64,000 bases of DNA from Halomonas sp. QHL1 (lineage in GTDB: Bacteria; Pseudomonadota; Gammaproteobacteria; Pseudomonadales; Halomonadaceae): assembly GCF_001882345.1 (NCBI RefSeq), contig NZ_MINL01000001.1, positions 947,008-1,011,007 on the forward strand, read 5' to 3'. Numbering within the stretch: position 1 is the first letter of the stretch; each line of letters opens with the position of its first letter. Position numbers and translations under genes: made by a program. Below the pieces are notes generated by a model. That model was not told the DNA's origin and did no database searches. It saw nothing but the letters and a program-made list of their open reading frames with translations. Shown one piece after another: positions 21,812 through 31,200 of this stretch.

Positions 21812-23020
21812 ATGGCAACGCGTCGTTCAATTACGTTTATTTTGCTGATGGTCGTGGTGGGGCTTAATTTACGCCCCGCCATGTCTTCGGTTGCCCCATT
21901 GCTTACTCGCCTGCAAGAAAGCGCGGGGCTCTCCGCTACCGCTGCGGGACTACTCACTACGCTACCCGTGCTGTTTTTAGGCCTCTCGGCCCCACTTGCC
22001 CCCACACTGGCTAAACGCATAGGCAGTGAACGGGCGCTGAGTGCGGCACTGTCACTCCTGGCTGCTGGGCTGATTTTGCGTGGTTTGCCGCTCCCCGGCG
22101 CTCTCTTTATCGGCTCGGCGATGGCAGGCTGTGCGATCGGCATTGGCGGCACCCTGCTACCTGCCCTGGTTAAGCGAGAGCTTCCCGACAGCGCCGACTT
22201 GCTCACCGGCTTATACACCATGGCGCTCTGCTTAGGTGGCGCGTTAGGGGCGGGCTTTAGCGTCCCATTAACGCAACTGCTCGGCAGCTGGCAGGCGAGC
22301 TTGATGAGCTGGTCACTACTAGCACTCTTCGCACTGGTGCTTTGGCACTTCCAAATGCCTCGCTCGTCACAGGCAAACACACCCATAGCGCCCAAGAGCG
22401 GTATTTTACAACTCCTTAAGCAGCCGCTTACCTGGCACGTCATGCTGTTTATGGGTATTCAGTCGTCCATGGCGTACATCGTATTTGGTTGGCTGCCCAC
22501 ACTGCTGGTTGAGCGCGGTTATAACGAAGCCGATGCAGGCTGGACCATGGCGGTGTCTATTATGTGCCAGCTAGCCTCCGCGCTAGGCGCGCCCTGGCTT
22601 GCACGTATGGGGCGTGACCAGCGCCCAGCGTTATTGGCGGTGCTGCTTAGCACCGCCATTGGACTATGGATGCTACTGATCGCGCCATTAGTATGGCAAT
22701 GGCCTGGCGCTGCACTTCTGGGTATCGGCCAAGGCGGCAGCTTTAGCCTGGCGCTAAGCCTGCTCGTCTTACGCACGGCCAACTCGCGCCTTGCCGGTCA
22801 GCTTTCTGGGCTGGTCCAGGGTGGTGGTTATACACTGGCAGCACTCGGGCCTTTTGGTGTGGGGGTTATGCTGCAAACAGGTGCCAACACATCACATATC
22901 GCTTGGCTGTTGCTTATGCTGATCACGGTTTGCTCTGGCTTTGCGCTACTGGCGGGCCGCAATCAGCGATTGGATGACCAGAGCGGCGAACTTTTGATAC
23001 AGCGTGTAACGCCCACCTAG
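21812..23020 (+). CDS. MFS transporter, CynX/NimT family
   Basis: A 402-residue, 12-helix transporter. The start (VVVGLNLRPAMSSVAPLL, about 15-32) and the pattern of the first helices match the CynX/NimT (cyanate permease, 2-nitroimidazole exporter) branch of the major facilitator superfamily. No cyanase gene is nearby, so the substrate is unknown. The ribosome site is weak and the start may depend on coupling with the gene 8 nt upstream. Confidence 0.82.
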   Translation: MATRRSITFILLMVVVGLNLRPAMSSVAPLLTRLQESAGLSATAAGLLTTLPVLFLGLSAPLAPTLAKRIGSERALSAALSLLAAGLILRGLPLPGALFIGSAMAGCAIGIGGTLLPALVKRELPDSADLLTGLYTMALCLGGALGAGFSVPLTQLLGSWQASLMSWSLLALFALVLWHFQMPRSSQANTPIAPKSGILQLLKQPLTWHVMLFMGIQSSMAYIVFGWLPTLLVERGYNEADAGWTMAVSIMCQLASALGAPWLARMGRDQRPALLAVLLSTAIGLWMLLIAPLVWQWPGAALLGIGQGGSFSLALSLLVLRTANSRLAGQLSGLVQGGGYTLAALGPFGVGVMLQTGANTSHIAWLLLMLITVCSGFALLAGRNQRLDDQSGELLIQRVTPT

Positions 23021-23051
23021 CAGGTTTCGTAAAAAGCCCCAGGAGATGGCG

Positions 23052-24122
23052 ATGATCCCTCACTCCCCTCTAGCCAGTAACTTACCCGCCCAAGAGCGTA
23101 TTTTAGTCATCTATACGGGCGGAACTATCGGTATGCAGCAGCAAGCTGATGGGCTCGCGCCTGGCGGTGACTTCGCCACTCGCATGGCGACGGCCCTTAG
23201 CCAGCTACCCATTACCCAGCAGCAATCCCTTCCATCTTATAAAGTAGTAAGTTACGCCAAGCTGATTGACTCCAGTGCGGCCACCCCACTCACCTGGCAA
23301 CAGCTCGCCCGGGATATTAACGAACAGCTAACGGCCTACGCCGGTTTCGTGATTATTCACGGCACCGATACCCTTAGTTGGACCGCTGCCAGCCTTGCCT
23401 ATCAACTCCAGGGGTTAGATCGGCCAGTGGTCATAACAGGTTCAATGCTGCCACTGGAATCGCAAGGCAGCGATGCCTTGGACAATCTGCAAGGCGCGCT
23501 GCAGTTCGCTGCCAAGCCTGAGCTCCAAGAGGTAGCTATTTACTTTGCAGGGCAATTGCTGCGGGGCGTCCGCACCATCAAGCAGCATAGTGAAGCACCC
23601 AACGCCTTCGCCAGCCCCAACTATCCGCTGCTCGGCGAGCGGGTAGGCGATGATTTTATTTATTACCCCAGCCGTGGGCTTGGTCTACAGCAACGTGGCG
23701 CGCCGCGTTTCGAGCTCCCCGATTACCGCCTGGTCAATCACGGAGAGATTGTTCGTATCGCTCTTTGGCCGGGCATAGCAGCCTGGCAGTTGGACGCTTG
23801 GTTGAGTGATTCGCGGGTTAAAGGGGCGACACTTCAGCTCTGGGGCGCCGGAAACCTTCCCGGCGACCCCCGTGTGCTAGACGTTCTCGCCAGAGCCAGC
23901 GGTGAAGGCAAACTGCTCGCCGCCATTAGCCAGTGCCCACAGGGCAGTGTCCACCTGGGTGCTTACGCGGCCGGGCATGGGCTGAGCGATGCGGGTGTGC
24001 TCGCAGGCGATGATATGACGCCAGAGGCGGCTTTCACCAAGCTGGCCCACTTACTAGCCCAGCCACTCGCGCTAGAAGATCAGCAACAGCTCTTTTTGAC
24101 ATCGCTAGTCGGTGAACGCTAG
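23052..24122 (+). CDS. ansA: L-asparaginase, type I (cytoplasmic)
   Basis: A 356-residue enzyme hydrolysing asparagine to aspartate and ammonia. Both active-site threonine motifs are present: YTGGTIG near 21-27 and HGTDT at 103-107 (Thr105/Asp106); GSMLPLE follows near 130. There is no signal peptide, so it is the cytosolic type. ATG 23052 is used because AGGAG lies 6 nt before it; the ATG at 23046 overlaps that site. Confidence 0.9.
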   Translation: MIPHSPLASNLPAQERILVIYTGGTIGMQQQADGLAPGGDFATRMATALSQLPITQQQSLPSYKVVSYAKLIDSSAATPLTWQQLARDINEQLTAYAGFVIIHGTDTLSWTAASLAYQLQGLDRPVVITGSMLPLESQGSDALDNLQGALQFAAKPELQEVAIYFAGQLLRGVRTIKQHSEAPNAFASPNYPLLGERVGDDFIYYPSRGLGLQQRGAPRFELPDYRLVNHGEIVRIALWPGIAAWQLDAWLSDSRVKGATLQLWGAGNLPGDPRVLDVLARASGEGKLLAAISQCPQGSVHLGAYAAGHGLSDAGVLAGDDMTPEAAFTKLAHLLAQPLALEDQQQLFLTSLVGER

Positions 24123-24209
24123 CAAATCAAAGCGGTTGAATAGTGGCGTAGGTTGAAAATCCAGCTATGTTATAGGGAGTCTTTTAACCGCTTGAAGGAG
24201 CAACAGATT

Positions 24210-24449
24210 ATGGAAAAACCGGTACACCATTTCAGCGAACTATTCGAGCAGTTGGGACTGGCATCAGACGCAGATTCAATTGAGCGCTTTATCCAACGCA
24301 ACGCCCCGCTCCCGGAAACGATGCCATTGGCTGAAGCCCCCTGCTGGAACGAGGGTCAGGCAGAATTTCTAAAAGAAGCGGTAGAAGAAGATGCGGATTG
24401 GGCAGAGGTCGTCGATCACCTTGACGCCTCGATGCATAAGCACCAATAG
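24210..24449 (+). CDS. DUF2789 family protein
   Basis: A 79-residue acidic protein. HHFSELFEQLGL and DADWAEVVDHLD match the DUF2789 family common in Pseudomonas and Halomonas; function unknown. GAAGGAG lies 9 nt before the ATG, which excludes the longer upstream frame. Confidence 0.85.
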   Translation: MEKPVHHFSELFEQLGLASDADSIERFIQRNAPLPETMPLAEAPCWNEGQAEFLKEAVEEDADWAEVVDHLDASMHKHQ

Positions 24450-24459
24450 GATCGCCGAC

Positions 24460-25128
24460 TTAATAAACGTTGCGCGCCGCCTCTACGCGGCGCCTGAACC
24501 AAGCTCCTATCAATAACAACAATGCCAGCGCTATTAATGGTAGCACCACATCAAATTGCAGCGCATTCTCCTCCTCAATTGCCTCCAAAGCGCCATAAAT
24601 CGCACTACTATAAACGCCCCATTTCACCGCTAAACCAAGCGTCGCTGCCAACAAATAAGTCTTGAGGGAAATACTACGCAGACCTGCCGCAAAATTAATA
24701 ACCGAGTGAGGGAAGCCAAGTAATATCCGCAGGGCACACTGGGTCATTAAGTCGCTACGCTGCTCCAGCATCTCCATAACCTTCAACGTCAAACCGCTTG
24801 GGTTCCAGTTCTTTCCAGCGCGCGTGGCTATTTGATACGCTCCCAGCGCGCCTGCAACACTGCTTAGCGTCAGCATCACTGTGGCAATTTTCGGTGGGTA
24901 AAAGGGTGCAATTAACCAAAGTCCAATACTGCCAGGCAGTCCAATAGCTAAAGTAACAGCCATAATCACCATCACGCCTATAATAACGACGGGATGATGC
25001 GACGCTTGAGAAGCCCACTGCTTCACCACCATCAAATCTGGCGAATACCAAAGCCATACATAGGCCAGCATGGCAAAACATGTAAACCCTAACGCCCAAC
25101 GCCAAGGATATCTTGGTGGGCTATTCAT
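24460..25128 (-). CDS. TVP38/TMEM64 (VTT-domain) membrane protein
   Basis: A 222-residue inner-membrane protein with about five hydrophobic segments. The central block (LRILLGFPHSVINFAAGL, about 136-153) is the VTT/DedA-superfamily signature, linked to lipid scrambling and membrane homeostasis. It starts directly after the stop of the SRPBCC gene with no gap, so the two form one operon. Its substrate is unknown. Confidence 0.85.
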   Translation of the reverse strand: MNSPPRYPWRWALGFTCFAMLAYVWLWYSPDLMVVKQWASQASHHPVVIIGVMVIMAVTLAIGLPGSIGLWLIAPFYPPKIATVMLTLSSVAGALGAYQIATRAGKNWNPSGLTLKVMEMLEQRSDLMTQCALRILLGFPHSVINFAAGLRSISLKTYLLAATLGLAVKWGVYSSAIYGALEAIEEENALQFDVVLPLIALALLLLIGAWFRRRVEAARNVY

Positions 25129-25554
25129 TCAAACCTGCTTATCATTCAAACGCGCCTCTACACGTTCAAGAATCTGACGGCTGACTTTGCTGACGAGCGG
25201 CTTGGCCGCTTTGTTAACGGCCTTTTCCATTAAGCGGTTGCGAATTTCATAGCTTAGCGTCAACGCCACTTCGGTTCCTTCTGGCACTTCGCGAAGGCGA
25301 TAGCGACCCTGGTTCTTGACGCCATTCAACGATTCCCAGGCAAGCACATTGGGCGGCTTAATCTCGGTAACCATGACATCAAACGCCCAGTCCATACCCA
25401 CGGCGCGTACGTGCCAGCGATAACGGTTTACGCCCAAGGTTTCTATTGACCGAATCAGATCCGAGTAATCGGCAAAATCCTCGACGCGGCGCAATAGTTC
25501 AAATACGCGTTCCGGCGGAGCGTTAATGATTTCGCTATGTTCAATCGTTGCCAT
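25129..25554 (-). CDS. SRPBCC/START-like protein, polyketide cyclase or COQ10 type
   Basis: A 141-residue protein with the SRPBCC layout: IEHSEIINAPPERVFELLRRVEDFADY at the N-terminus, central beta strands, and a long amphipathic C-terminal helix. Members bind hydrophobic ligands. It is most like the coenzyme Q-binding COQ10/RatA group but lacks toxin-antitoxin context. Co-transcribed with the membrane protein downstream; a lipid-related role is inferred. Confidence 0.8.
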   Translation of the reverse strand: MATIEHSEIINAPPERVFELLRRVEDFADYSDLIRSIETLGVNRYRWHVRAVGMDWAFDVMVTEIKPPNVLAWESLNGVKNQGRYRLREVPEGTEVALTLSYEIRNRLMEKAVNKAAKPLVSKVSRQILERVEARLNDKQV

Positions 25555-25775
25555 TGGTTCGCCTCTAACAACATGGATGGTTAGCGTAGCATGTTGATAT
25601 TAATGCTGCCCACCTACGCACTTTTTACCCCAATGAGGTACGTCGATAGACGCTAGAACTGGTCAGATTAACGGCTATTGCGTAAACTGCCGCCCTTCCG
25701 GACCGGACCCCGGAACGCCGCGCCAGTCAAATGCTGCTCGCGATTAATAAATTCTCCGACAAAGAGTGTTTTCTC

Positions 25776-26489
25776 ATGTCCTCAATACCCCCAGTGGCGG
25801 CTGATAAAGCCACCACGACCGTCGTTATCTATTCCGGTGGAATGGACTCTTTTACCGTGCTCCACCGCGCGCTGAGTGAAGGGCTTACGGTACACGCGCT
25901 TTCGTTCGACTATGGACAGCGGCATGCCCGCGAACTCGATACTGCCCGCCAAGTATGTGCTTCGCTGGGACTGCCCCATCAAGTGGTCGATATTCGCGCC
26001 ATACACGGCCTGATTGATAATTCGGCGCTCACCGATCCCGAACAAGCAATGCCCGAAGGCGACTACGACACGGACAACCTGCGCGCGACAGTCGTACCCA
26101 ATCGCAATATGATCCTGCTCTCCCTGGCGATTGCCAAGGCAGTCAACATTGGCGCAGAGCGAGTCGACTACGGTGCCCATGGCGGCGACCACGTTCTCTA
26201 CCCCGACTGTCGCCCCGAGTTCGTCGAAGCGATGAATCACGTCGCAGGCATCGCCAACTTCGAACCAGTGCAGCTCCACGCCCCTTACCTCACAGTAAGC
26301 AAAGCCGACATCCTGCGTGAAGGCCTCGCGATGGGGTTGGATTACCGTCATACCTGGACCTGCTACGAAGGCCGAGAACTGGCCTGTGGCGTGTGCGGCA
26401 GTTGCCGCGAACGACTGGCCGCCTTTGCCGCCAACGGTGTCACCGACCCACTGGCTTACAGCGTAGACAACGCAGCAGGTCAGCGCTGA
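25776..26489 (+). CDS. queC: 7-cyano-7-deazaguanine synthase QueC
   Basis: A 237-residue ATP-dependent enzyme converting 7-carboxy-7-deazaguanine to preQ0 in queuosine synthesis. The PP-loop SGGMDS is at 20-25; the zinc site C196, C204, C207, C210 is intact. ATG 25776 gives the usual family N-terminus; an in-frame start 45 nt upstream would add an unsupported tail. It overlaps queE by 1 nt and heads queC-queE-queD-ykgJ. No preQ1 riboswitch was recognised upstream. Confidence 0.94.
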   Translation: MSSIPPVAADKATTTVVIYSGGMDSFTVLHRALSEGLTVHALSFDYGQRHARELDTARQVCASLGLPHQVVDIRAIHGLIDNSALTDPEQAMPEGDYDTDNLRATVVPNRNMILLSLAIAKAVNIGAERVDYGAHGGDHVLYPDCRPEFVEAMNHVAGIANFEPVQLHAPYLTVSKADILREGLAMGLDYRHTWTCYEGRELACGVCGSCRERLAAFAANGVTDPLAYSVDNAAGQR

Positions 26490-27145
26490 TGTATCAGGTC
26501 AAAGAAGCCTTTTATACTCTGCAGGGGGAAGGCGCCCAAGCGGGCAGAGCGAGCGTGTTCTGTCGTTTCAGCGGCTGCAATCTGTGGTCGGGCCGTGAGA
26601 TTGATCGGGCAACGGCTAAATGCACCTTTTGCGATACTGACTTTATCGGCACTAATGGCATCAATGGCGGCAAGTTTGCCACTGCCACCGGCCTTGCTGA
26701 GCATATTGCCGCGCTCTGGCCCAGCCAAGGCGGTGACACCAAGCTACATGCGACGCCCTATGTGGTGTTTACCGGCGGTGAGCCGCTGCTGCAGCTTGAC
26801 ACGGCGCTGATTGCCACGCTGCACAGCCATGGGTTTGAGGTGGCCGTCGAGACCAACGGTACGCTGGCCCCACCCCCAGGCATTGACTGGTTATGCGTAA
26901 GCCCTAAGGGCAGCAACCCTTTGGCCGTTACCCAAGGCGACGAGTTAAAGCTCGTTTACCCCCAGGCAGATGCTCCCCCAGAGCAGTTTTCAAGCCTAGG
27001 GTTTCGCCACTTCTTTCTACAGCCGATGGATCTTGCTCCTCTCAATCGGGATAAGACCAACGTCGTTGAAGCGACCGCCTACTGTATGGCTAACCCACAG
27101 TGGCGTCTGTCGCTACAAATGCACAAATTAGCAGGCTTTGATTAA
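26489..27145 (+). CDS. queE: 7-carboxy-7-deazaguanine synthase QueE
   Basis: A 218-residue radical-SAM enzyme making 7-carboxy-7-deazaguanine from 6-carboxytetrahydropterin. The cluster ligands C30, C45 and C48 fit the special C-x14-C-x2-C motif of QueE, and TGGEP follows near 90-94. The ATG overlaps the queC TGA (TGATG) and the stop overlaps the next ATG (TAATG), so three queuosine genes are translationally coupled. Confidence 0.94.
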   Translation: MYQVKEAFYTLQGEGAQAGRASVFCRFSGCNLWSGREIDRATAKCTFCDTDFIGTNGINGGKFATATGLAEHIAALWPSQGGDTKLHATPYVVFTGGEPLLQLDTALIATLHSHGFEVAVETNGTLAPPPGIDWLCVSPKGSNPLAVTQGDELKLVYPQADAPPEQFSSLGFRHFFLQPMDLAPLNRDKTNVVEATAYCMANPQWRLSLQMHKLAGFD

Positions 27146-27996
27146 TGTCCCTATTCGTAAACCAACTGACCCATATCGACGTCTCCCTCTGGTGCCCCCA
27201 GCGCGGCCTAGTGGGCTGTAGCTGGCAGGTGGACGCAGTGCTGGATGGCGAGCTGGGCGAAGATGGCATGCTGTTCGATTTTGGTGAAGTCAAGCCGTGG
27301 ATCAAGCGCACACTAGATAGCGGCTTAGATCATACTCTTCTAGTGCCCACCCAGGCGCCTGGAGTGACTATTACAGAGTGCCCTGAAGGTGTTTGTGTGC
27401 GTACCAACACGCCCTACCCGATGGAAGTGCGCGGCCCCAAAGAGGCGTTTAGCCTGCTGCCCTGGCAAACCATTGAGCTTGACACGGTAGCTGAGCATTT
27501 AAGCCAGCAGCTCACCGAACAGCGCCCTAAAAATGTCCACCAGGTCACCCTAACGCTTAACGACGAGGCCATTGAAGGCGCTGCCTATGGCTACACACAC
27601 GGCCTGAAGCGCCACGCAGGTAACTGCCAGCGTATCGCCCACGGCCACCGTTCGCGGCTACATATCTTTCAGAAAGAGGTGCGTCAACCTAAGCTAGAAC
27701 AACAGTGGGCCGCATGGCTGGAAAATCGCTACCTGCTTGAAGAGGCGGATATCACCTCCCGGGATAACGACTTCCTTACCTGCGGCTATCGGGCCGCCCA
27801 AGGCGATTTCTCTATTACGTTGCCACAGTCGCTATGCGCAGTGCTCCCCGGCCCCACCACGGTAGAAAATATTGCCGCCTGGCTGGCAAAAGAGGTTGCC
27901 ACGCAATGCGGCGTAACCACGCGCATCCAAGCCTTTGAGGGCATTAACAAGGGCGCGATTGCCGTATTTTCACCTAGTCCAAGTGCTAGGCTATGA
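27145..27996 (+). CDS. queD: Two-domain QueD-like 6-carboxytetrahydropterin synthase
   Basis: A 283-residue protein, about twice the length of E. coli QueD, made of two T-fold halves. The C-terminal half keeps the Cys and zinc histidines (H152, C161, H166, H168), a PTTVEN motif (237-242) and E265. The N-terminal half has lost these (GCSWQVD replaces the HGH block) but keeps FDFGEVK (44-50) and LDH (61-63), which the C-terminal half seems to lack. One complete active site may therefore be formed from both halves. Its position between queE and ykgJ supports a role in queuosine synthesis, making 6-carboxytetrahydropterin for QueE. Confidence 0.85.
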   Translation: MSLFVNQLTHIDVSLWCPQRGLVGCSWQVDAVLDGELGEDGMLFDFGEVKPWIKRTLDSGLDHTLLVPTQAPGVTITECPEGVCVRTNTPYPMEVRGPKEAFSLLPWQTIELDTVAEHLSQQLTEQRPKNVHQVTLTLNDEAIEGAAYGYTHGLKRHAGNCQRIAHGHRSRLHIFQKEVRQPKLEQQWAAWLENRYLLEEADITSRDNDFLTCGYRAAQGDFSITLPQSLCAVLPGPTTVENIAAWLAKEVATQCGVTTRIQAFEGINKGAIAVFSPSPSARL

Positions 27997-28250
27997 GTGA
28001 AGGGTGTCGTGCGGGGTGTGGCGCCTGCTGCATCGCGCCCTCAATCAGTTCAGCCATCCCCGGCATGCCTGAGGGCAAGCCGGCGGGCGTCCGCTGCGTT
28101 CAGTTAGACGGGGATAATCTGTGCCGTTTATTCGGCGATCCGAGCCGCCCCAGGGTCTGCGAGCGCTTTAAGTTTGACGCTAGTGTGTGCGGCGAGCACC
28201 GGGAAGAGGCGCTCGCCACCTTGAGGTGGCTGGAGCAGGACACTCGATAA
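27993..28250 (+). CDS. YkgJ family cysteine-cluster protein
   Basis: An 85-residue protein with eight cysteines. GCGACC near the N-terminus and later C-containing segments (VRCVQL, NLCRLF, PRVCERF, SVCGEH) match the CxxCxxCC family thought to bind a metal or Fe-S cluster. The ATG overlaps the queD stop by 4 nt. It frequently accompanies queuosine genes in such bacteria; function unknown. Confidence 0.85.
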   Translation: MSEGCRAGCGACCIAPSISSAIPGMPEGKPAGVRCVQLDGDNLCRLFGDPSRPRVCERFKFDASVCGEHREEALATLRWLEQDTR

Positions 28251-28266
28251 AGAGTGCCCTGCTTTT
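28234..28266 (+). terminator. Terminator overlapping the ykgJ stop
   Basis: Arms 28234-28245 and 28252-28263 pair with one mismatch around the stop codon and are followed by TTTT. It ends the que operon and separates it from the converging regulator gene. Confidence 0.75.
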
Positions 28267-28271
28267 GCTTA

Positions 28272-31200
28272 TCAACCTTCAGCGCCTACCGGCCGCGGCA
28301 AACGGCGATCCAGCAAGCTGATCCAGCGGGTTAGCACCGGCGCATCGCTGTGGCTGACTTCGCTCAACAGCTGCCTAAAGCTCTCTTTCGCCTGCTGGTC
28401 GTTGGGCTCAATACGCGTCAGCCATAGCTCAAGAGCCGCTAGCTCCTGGTGGCGATTGCCGTGCTCGCGGGACTGGTTTATCGCCATTTCCGCCAATGCC
28501 TTGACCTCATTGGCGGGGTGTCCAAGCAGATCACGCACCTTGGCCAGTTGGGTGGCTAATTCGGGCAAAAATAGCGTGGTACGTTCGCGAGCAATCACCA
28601 AGCACTGATCGAGGTACTCCTCTGCGGCATTTAACTCGCCTAGTTCAATGCAGGCATCCGAGTACCACAGCACCGGCCGCTGGTAGCGGTCGCGACCGTT
28701 CAGCTCCGCCATCTGATCCAGGCTGTCGCGTAACTGAGTCAACCCGGTAGCATCGCCGGCCAGGGCTCGTTGCCAACCGAGAATACACTGGCTGGAAATT
28801 TGCCACAGCTGTAAATCAGGCGTCCCGGTCATTGCTGCTGCCCGCTCCGCATGTCGCGCAGCGAGGTGGATGTGGCCTAGCTGGCGATAGAGCGCAGCGG
28901 CAAATAGCAGCGCCAGCGCCAAAGTGCCGGGGTGGGCAATCTTCTCCGCCAGTCGAATCGCCGCTGACACCTGACGCTCGGCACGCTGATAATCACCGCG
29001 CAGGCAGAGCGCCCAGCCTTGGAAGCAGGCGGCCGAAACTTGCGGATGATCGGAGAACGGCAGCCATTCGATCATCATTTGCGCATTGAGCGGATCGATT
29101 TCATCTAAATGGTCGTGAGCCTGCTGAATGCGACCCGCCCAGTACTCGCAGTTGGCGCGGGCATAGTCGGCCAAACGACGATAGCGAGGGTCTTCAAGGC
29201 GTGCGGCAAGATCAGCAAGCGTCGACGCCAGTGCGAAGGCATCGGCATGGGCATAGCGCTGGCTGCGCCCCACCCAGAGCCCCCATTTAACGAGGAATAT
29301 CTGCTCTAGATCTTCGGGGTCCTCCAGGCTATCGGTACCCGATTCGCGCAGCAGCTCCCGGGCACGTACAAAACTTTCGTGAGCGGTTGGCGAGCCGTGC
29401 CCCTCAAGAGAGAACGCCGCCTGACCACGCACGGTGAGTAGACTCACTTCACGCTCAACCTCATGCTCAACGTGGCGCAGGCTTGCCAAACCGAAATCGG
29501 CCATACGTAGCGCGGTTCGGTTGGCGCTCACTTTAAGTGCTTCCCGGGCGGCCAGTTCGAAATAGCGAGCGCCACGGGCATAATGACCGCTCCGGCGCAG
29601 ATGGGTGGCAAAATCGCCGGGGTGGCGACTAATCCATACCGGGAAGCGCTCCTCTATTAAGGTCACCACCTGTTGGTGCAGCTTGACCCGCACATCCCGC
29701 GGACAGGAGAGATAGGCCGCTTCTTGCAGCAGCTGATGGCTAAACTGGTATTCCTGCTCACCGCTCTCTTTATCGACCGGCTCGACAATCTCCAGCGCCC
29801 GCATATGTTCGAGCGCTTGGTTAAGCCGCCCTTTTTCCCAACCGCTGCACTCGAGCAGGAAATCCAACCGGAAGCGCTTACCCAGCACTGCGGCTACGTG
29901 GGCAATTTCGCGGTCACCCTCAAGCTGATCAATACGGCTTGCCAGCAGCCCTAATAACCCTTTTGGCAGTTCATTGAACTGGACACTGCGCCCTTCGCGG
30001 CGATCCATATCCAAGCGTCGACAAATTTCCTGCATATAGAGAGGCACGCCATCGCAGCGCTCTATAATCTGGTTGCGTAGCCGTGGGCTCAAGTGAATGC
30101 GGTAGCGCCGTGAGAGCTGCGACAATAGTCGTGAAGACTGCTGCGAATCCAGATTCCCCAAACTAATCTGCTGATCCCAGTGCAATTTCACCGGCAGCAA
30201 TTCTCGGCCGTGGTGGCTAGCCACCAGCATAAAGGCGGTGTTGATAGGTAAACGTGCCTGCAGCCCAGCGAGCACTTTAAACGAAGGCTCATCGAGCCAC
30301 TGCAAATCATCGATCATCAGCACCAGGGTATGCGTGGTGGCTTGACGCTCGATTAAGCGGTGCAGCAACATCACCACCAGCTCAACGGCTTCACCACTTT
30401 GAGCAAGCTGAGTGATCTCCTGAACTTCGTGCACCCCAAGCGCCTCTTCCAGCAGGTGCTGTCGCTCGGGCGTAAGCTGATCAAACGCCAGCGTCGCCTG
30501 TAGCTCGTGAATCGCCTCAACGGTCAGCGGTTGCTTGAGATACCAGCTAACCAGCGTGCGAGCAACGCCGTAAGGGTCTAGCACCGATAGCCGCGTGGTG
30601 GGCTGCCAACAAATAGCCGCATCGCGACTAAGCTCTAACTGGCGGAAACCGACCATCAGCGCCGACTTACCCATGCCAGACGCCCCGCGGACTAACACGC
30701 TTTGACGCAAACCTATACCTGCCCGCGCCAACGCATCGCGCAGCGTACGCAGAGAGGTTTCACGCCCGACCAGGCTAGGCGGCAGAGCATCGCGGCCGCC
30801 TTCGTTTTGGCCCAGCACTAGAGCGCGCAGTCGAACGCGACCGTCGCTAGCCACCAAACGCGATACCAGCCGTGGCTGTAGATCAAGTGCGGGTGGCATG
30901 TGCTGGCTGGCTTCTTGAGAGATAACAAGCTCACTGCCTTCGGCTGCGCTCATTAGCTCCAGCGAGGTTTGGGTGACTTGTCCCAGCGGGTCCGCCAATT
31001 GCCGCTCGGGCAGGTAGACAACTCGCCCGCTGTGCAAACCAGCGGCCAGCTCAAATTGCGGCACCTCGCCTTCACCAGACCAGTGACGGGCACTCTCTTG
31101 GGGAAGCGCCTGACGGCAGTGCTCATAGAGCGCTACCAACTCAGCTAGCTGGTGAGCAGGTCCATGTGTGCCGAAACATGCCAGCCCCAAGCCGCCGGTG

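Noticed and set aside
25555..25775. preQ1 riboswitch before queC
   Set aside because: No preQ1-I or preQ1-II consensus could be recognised.
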